From the NCBI RefSeq assembly GCF_901709675.1, contig NC_051089.1:7997476-8061475 (forward strand): a DNA stretch of 64,000 nt, written 5' to 3'. The notes under the pieces were generated by a model, which saw only the letters and a list, made by a program, of their open reading frames with translations, did no database searches and was not told the DNA's origin. Each line of letters opens with the position of its first letter. The first letter of the stretch is position 1. A program made the translations under genes and the position numbers. This DNA comes from Syngnathus acus. Its lineage: Eukaryota; Chordata; Actinopteri; Syngnathiformes; Syngnathidae. Shown here piece after piece: positions 53,136 through 64,000 of this stretch.

Positions 53136-56100
53136 TTATTTTATCATTAACCTTTCAAGATGATAACAGTTGTTCCCTGGAATAGATTATCTCCCATTTC
53201 ATTATTTCCTATGGGCATCGGGCACAATTGTTTCCTAATCCGCGACAAATTGGAGGTCGACGAGTCTCCCGGAACAGATTGTGTTCTACCTTGAAGGTTT
53301 TATTGTGTTTTTGTAGATACTGTGCACTGCTCAAGGGTACTTCAGTAGTGCTGAAAAAGCAAAACCGAAATCGCTCTAGAGGCCAGTCTTAATTTTCTAT
53401 ATTTGGATCGAGAGTAATAGTGGTGGGTAGTTTTTAGTCGTAGTATTTTATTCCACAACTGCTTTCAAATTGCCCCTCAGCTCCTCAAGTCAAGTCCAGT
53501 CATGATATATTTTATTGGAAGCCCTCCAGGGGAAATAGACGTGTGTCACTGTCTTCATGGTGGCTGAAAGCTGATGTGAGCCTTGGGTATTCATTCTTTC
53601 TGTCACAGAGCACACGACAGTTGATAAGAGAGTGAAGGGTTCCTTATTCAACATCCCAAGCAGATGCTCAAGCAACTGAAAAGCCCTGGTCTCTAATCAT
53701 TCACAGTGCCTAGAGGTGGTGTTTTTGCAGCGTAAAAATATATTGGTGGGAGTTTTAAGGTATATCAAACTATTTGCAACATTACTGAATTTAGACATTT
53801 CAGGCTCCACATGTGCCGGACTAAAATAAATATTGTGTCACCTTGCTGCTTATACCCACCTCTGACAAACCTACGTACTTATCTGAAGCCTAAACTTACA
53901 GTAGGAAAGATTGATTGCTTCTAAAAGACTAACTTAGTGATATCCAATTAAACTTGAAGTATTCACAAAATATTTTATGACAACTCTATGTCAAAATGTG
54001 ATGCAATGTAAGTAAGAATTTGTTGGGAAAGTCAAGACACCCTTTGAGTCAATCCAATCCATGAGATGCTGTTCTAGGCTAAGCTCTTGACATCCAGTTG
54101 AAAAATGCAATATATTCCTTTAAGTATGTCAAAATGATGTATGGGCATCAATAAGCTACAAAAGCTAGTACTCACATTTTTGTCACAGCAGAACCAAGAG
54201 ACAAGACTTGCTTTGTGCAGCATCTGATTGACTGCAGCCATATTTTCACCCGTCCCAGAGGGAAAATAAATAACAAATACAACATGTCATGAAATAACCT
54301 GATATGCTATATATGACATGTCTCACTGTATGTGATAACCCAATTTTAGGATGCTTCACAGGCAGCATATCACCTCTACAGCTGGTCTAAAGACTCCATC
54401 ATAATATATCAGAGCATGTTAATAACCGCTATTAATCAAATAACTGTTAATTGATGTGCAGGGATGACAGCAGCATCCACCACATTCCATTCTGTGCTTT
54501 TTACTCAGTGTATATTAAAGCGGTGATGCTCTGTTGTGATTGAAATTTTCGACATTGTTCTCAGCCATAATCGTAATAGCATAAAATGCATTTCAATTTA
54601 GTTAGTCAGACAATTTTAATTTCAATCACTATAATAATTGAATTCTACAGTGTAATAGAATAAATGTTTTAGGGGAATGTTGAGTTATATCCAAACTCAA
54701 CCTTGTTCTGTGGTTTGTTACTCTGCTCCAAAAGTGCACATAGTCAATTTGTGACCACTGTTAGCTGCGCGGGCACTTTATATATTAGCGAGCCATTCTT
54801 AGCTCCATAGTCTTGCTGGAAAGGTTGTGCAGAGTTGCTGTTTAACAGACTGTGGCTGCTACAGTGATTACTTTGTTTAGCGGGTGATTGATGAGAAGCA
54901 CTGCTGGAAATGTCACTTGCCCTGCTAATACATTTCTACCAAGGGAACATAGAGAAGCCACTGTTAGGACATTTTAATACATTTATAGTGTATGGGCAAC
55001 ACAGGAATGTAGATTTGACATGCTGCTCAGGTCTGGTGGTCCTGTTTACCATTTTACATGTGATTCTACAATATAAACTCTGGGTAATATCCACGGAATA
55101 ACTGGCCTTTCTTATTGCTTTGTAAAATAAATACACCCCGACAGTTTTGGTTAGTTTTAAACTGACCAAAGCATTGACGCTATTTCAGCATTTACACTCT
55201 CACATCTGTGGGTTTCTGCTATAAAAGATGCAGCCACAATGCAATCATTTGTAATAGTAGAGCCATTCAGACCCCTTTAAGAAACATTTGTAAGTTGAAC
55301 ATTGATCTTGAGAATGGAATGCCAAGTCATACGACTTCAATTCAGTCAAAATCCAAATCATACGCACAGTCGGGCGTGTTAAACCCAAAGTTACCACTGA
55401 ATTGCGTTTAAAAACAGCTCAACATTTTAAACACTAAATAGAGGTGGTAGGGGTGAAGATGTCCTATCACACTCAAGAATCAGTAACACGGCATCACCTC
55501 TTTTGGTAAATCGAGCTTTTTCAAAGATCCTTTCATGTCAGTTCCGTCAGGGTTATGATTTTCTGGAGGAAAGTCCCAGTGAGGATGTTAATACGTTTAC
55601 TCCTTGGGAGTACTATTGATGTCGAGGAGTCCATTTAGCTGTAGGGCTCTGGCATCTTTCCAACATCTCTGCATACCTATGCAGTGTCAACGGAGGTCCC
55701 CAAAGCCTACGGGAGCTCTGAATAAACTCGGGTTCCCAGCAAAGGCTCGTTTCACATTAAAAACATTGCACAATATCACAGCAGACAATGCAGTCAGAAC
55801 TTTAGGTAATATCTTATGGCTACACAGTACAGTCCAGTTTGTTTGGTACTTTTCACTTTACTGGTCATGAGTTGGATGCAAGAGAAACGCATCACTTTTT
55901 CTAGCTTTTTAAGATGCTGGTTTTCTTTGAGTGCAACTTTGCGCCAAGCCTAGGAAAAAACGTTGGCAGTGAATTTCCAGTACAGCAAGGTGTTCATCAT
56001 TCTGAAAGATAAATTGCCTCTTACATCTAGTCAAATCCCAGTTTGGGAAAACGTGCTCACAGTCTGACATTTGTTCCGGTTCTGCTTGGTGTTCACTTAA

Positions 56101-58620
56101 TAGCCATGGGGAACCAAACATGAACTTTGTGAGTTTTGCCAGCAAAGGTAAATGGAGGGTATATTTAATAGAACATCTGTTCCAACTTTGGCTTAGAGCA
56201 GGTTACACAGATCATATTCCATTCCTATTTTCTTTTTAGTATTGGAAGAGGAACTGATTTTGTTTTGCTACCCTGCAGTGTGAGCAATAACCTAATTAAT
56301 TTCTTCTACATATATAAGGAAAGACAGCGAAAGCGCCATGCTCATACAGTTGCATTTACATTAATCTTCAAGCTAGGCAGAGACGTTACTGATTTTCATT
56401 AATGTTAAAACTAAATGCTATAACTGACAAAGATGAAATCAACAGTTTCTGCTTTTGTCAGTTCACAGTTTTAAAAAACACATTTCCAAGGCCGTTGTCA
56501 GAGGAAAGAAAAGTCACAGAATGCGAGTTTTAGGTAGCTGATTATATAAGCCATGAAATTTCATGACAGCGCAGGTCAACATTGTATTTTTCAATCCTAC
56601 TGACCCTGCTGCTTAGTCAGAAGGACATTCCACTTTGCCCTTCTTTTAAAGTTGTTTTAAAGTGTGAGCAAACAGTTTTCTGATTCAACATTGTGAGGGT
56701 AAAGGAGTTTGCTAATTCTTTAGAAATGTGTTTTCAAAAACATTTATTTGGTCATTTTTGATCAGTTTTTCAACTGAATATCTTTATCTGAAGGTGGTGA
56801 AGTTATTCAAGTGTAAAAATGATGAACTAAAAAACTCAGTGTTTGTTGTTCAAACTGTTCATGTAACAACCATAACACTCAGTAGACCACAACAATCAAT
56901 CATCTCCCCCGAACAAAGGGCTCAGTGACGTTCCTTTGCATTTCTATGTATTCAGAGCACACTGCGGGAAGGTTTGATTCAAAGCACATCTCCTTTTAAA
57001 CACAGGTCTCACTTCATGATGACCATGATTTCTGAGAATAACCCAAAATATAACTTACCTGATTTGATCTTGTTCTCTGCATTCATTTTCTTTACTCATG
57101 ATTGAACCAAAAACCATGAAAAGCCCATAATTGCCACTCTGCGGCTTCGGGTTGACAGATTTACTTAGGCAGAATGGCCTTGCTTTTTGATTTGGACTGT
57201 GCAGCATGGTAACTTAAAAAAAGTTATCCAGGTAGCAGGCTAGCTTTTAACAGGCGGCAACTGACTCAGTTATTCCATAAAAGCATTGGATTTTGTCTCT
57301 TATTCGCTTTAACCTTAATTGATTCTGTCTGTCTTAAAGCTCACCCTAATCCACATACACCTTTATAATTTACGTTTTCTCATACTGAGCTGCCATAGCA
57401 TCAAAACAAAAAGTCCTCAGACTATTAACACCCCACAGGGACAAAGATGCTTTATTGGCTATTCTTCCAAGGCAGCAGCAGAAATACATATACCGTCACG
57501 CATGCAGTCACACACAAAGGACTGCCCATACGAACCTGGGTTCTTTACCCATTAACTGTCTGAAAAATCCTCACAATGATCTAAATGATTACTGCGACTA
57601 TGATAATGAATGAATATTCTTGTCAAGAATTGAGGTGCAAGGCAGTGTCTACCTTCTCCTCCAAAAATACCCTGCCTGACTCTTTCAGATGACTACCTCT
57701 GACATTAGCCTAAATGAGGGAGTACCTTTGTGCATGCACCGCACACAGCAGTCTGCCAAACACAAGGCTGTATGGTCACCGATGTGTAACTAATCACTTG
57801 GCTGAGACACATGAGTCCTTTTATTGTCTCGTCCCGACCTCGCTCGGTGCCGTCAGGGCTTTGAGTTTGTTGGGTCTAAGCAGGCGCCATATATGCACAG
57901 GCAATGGTTGGTCAGTTGAGTGTGTATAACCCCACTCAGATGCTTGACTTCGTACAATTAATACAACAATTAGCCTTTTTAAATGTAGTAAGTGCATTGC
58001 TATCTTGGGGCACTTTTAGATTTGTTGTTAGCTAACTTCATGTCGCAGTTGCACCACATGACCACTGATGCGAACCAAATCTGTCAAGCTCTTTTATAGT
58101 GGAAAATGCAACTGATGTCAAGGCCCAAATCCCTGAAGTAATAAATCAACAGTTTAACTCTACATCTCATCAAACGACTTCTTCTTGTCCCACACACCAC
58201 CCCTAAAGTTTCATAGAAATTAACTTTAGGTGTAATTGCTGTGTAAAAGGTCATTAAAACAACAACTCCAGTGGTGGCCTCAAACTTTTTGGTCACGACA
58301 TACCTACTACATACATACTTTATGCCTACAGCAGTTATTTTTAATCCATATTTTTCCATTTGAACTAAGTCTGATAATCTGTCTCTTCCTTATCACCTCC
58401 TTTTCATCTTTTCATCTCTGGTCTCTCCTGTTGCTCTTCTCTTCCTCCATCTTGTCAACTTATCTTCCTCGCCATTTGCCCCTCTTTTTCTTCCTGTCCT
58501 AGTTCTCAGGGTCTCATGGTGAAGCTTTGTCTAATTACCATGCCAGTGTTTAATTGGAACAGCCTACACAAACTGATTAAACTGAGTATCCTTTAAATAT
58601 AGACAGACTATTTTATATAC

Positions 58621-58651
58621 GCACACACAAGCACATGCACGCATGCACACA
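58621..58651 (+). repeat. interrupted (CA)n repeat
   Basis: CA units with AG, TG and CG interruptions. Confidence 0.8.
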
Positions 58652-59077
58652 CTGGGATTTGGATGCACATTACACACTCAACAAGTTAACACGCTCCAGT
58701 TGTACAAGCGCACACAACACAACAGGGTTAGAACGTGTGGATTTTTTTTTCATCCTGTTACTTCACTGACTGTGTTGCTGCCCTCTTTGTGGAGCCCAGG
58801 CATGTTGGCCTCAGCCGCAGATTGATTTTTGGCCCAGTTAGGCCACAAGCGCCCTTGTAGCTGCTGCCACTGTGACATCCAACAACTGGCGACAACACAT
58901 GTTCATCAAGGATAAATAAAGATAATACTCATACACACAATCAAATTAGGTCCATTTTGTGATTAAAATAAATTATGCATTATTTATTCATTAATCAGAG
59001 GTGTGTGTGTATAGGCTTTCTTGTGTCATTAACTGGATGTTGTTAATGTCTGAAATTTCATGGTTCCATCTTGGCTA

Positions 59078-59127
59078 GGTCTCTCTTGCAATAGAGATCT
59101 CCGATCTTAATGAGACCAGGTTAGGTT
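59078..59127 (+). repeat. possible teleost repeat tail fragment
   Basis: TAGGTCTCTCTTGCAATAGA followed by GATCTCCGATCTTAATGAGA resembles the 'TCTCTTGCAAAAGAGATC-TCAATGAGAC' stretch common near retroelement ends in fish. It lies 318 bp upstream of the Sushi1 exon and is non-coding. Confidence 0.35.
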
Positions 59128-59278
59128 TTTAACAATTTGGCTGGTCCCTTCCGTTGCAAAGGTCCTTGATAACCATGCTAGACATGCAACATCTGACATC
59201 CTTGAATCTAACTCCAAAAGCATAATAATGTGAATAATATTTAGCGTGGGAACAGAGACCTTTTTGGGCATCAATTAA

Positions 59279-64000
<4,722 letters not shown>

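Overview
This is a vertebrate, almost certainly ray-finned (teleost, probably percomorph) fish, genomic window that lies inside one large multi-exon gene on the + strand. No bacterial features are present: no operons, no long ORFs, and GT-AG introns throughout. Fish origin is inferred from the short-interspersed and MITE-type repeats recognised here and from abundant (CA)n and tetranucleotide microsatellites in AT-rich intronic DNA.

The gene is an orthologue of CSMD1 (CUB and Sushi multiple domains 1), a giant type I transmembrane protein of brain and epithelium with complement-regulatory activity. Three exons are certain: 18200-18312 (second half of CUB domain 1), 59445-59639 (all of Sushi domain 1) and 60428-60635 (first part of CUB domain 2). 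Reading phase is continuous across all three, and every splice site is canonical GT-AG. The upstream CUB1 exon and signal peptide, and the downstream rest of CUB2, lie outside the window. CSMD1 is preferred over CSMD2/CSMD3 on residue agreement in Sushi 1 and CUB2; a csmd1a/csmd1b duplicate cannot be distinguished here.

Layout: 1-18199 is the 3' part of the preceding intron. 18313-59444 is a ~41.1 kb phase-1 intron. 59640-60427 is a 788-bp intron. 60636-64000 is the 5' part of the next intron. The introns hold microsatellites, degraded teleost interspersed repeats, a complete 144-bp hAT-type MITE with 8-bp target duplications (17692-17835), a 96-bp tandem duplication (10509-10702) and a 35-bp perfect palindrome followed at once by a second hairpin (51695-51759).

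The most interesting item is a candidate unannotated cassette exon at 40588-40653. It is 66 bp, bounded by AG and GT, open throughout, and phase 1 at both ends. It would fit without frame change between the CUB1 and Sushi1 exons and add a 22-residue acidic, Ser/Thr-rich linker. It is a prediction that RNA-seq or cross-species alignment would settle. I found no wholly new biological system; the remaining observations are modest.
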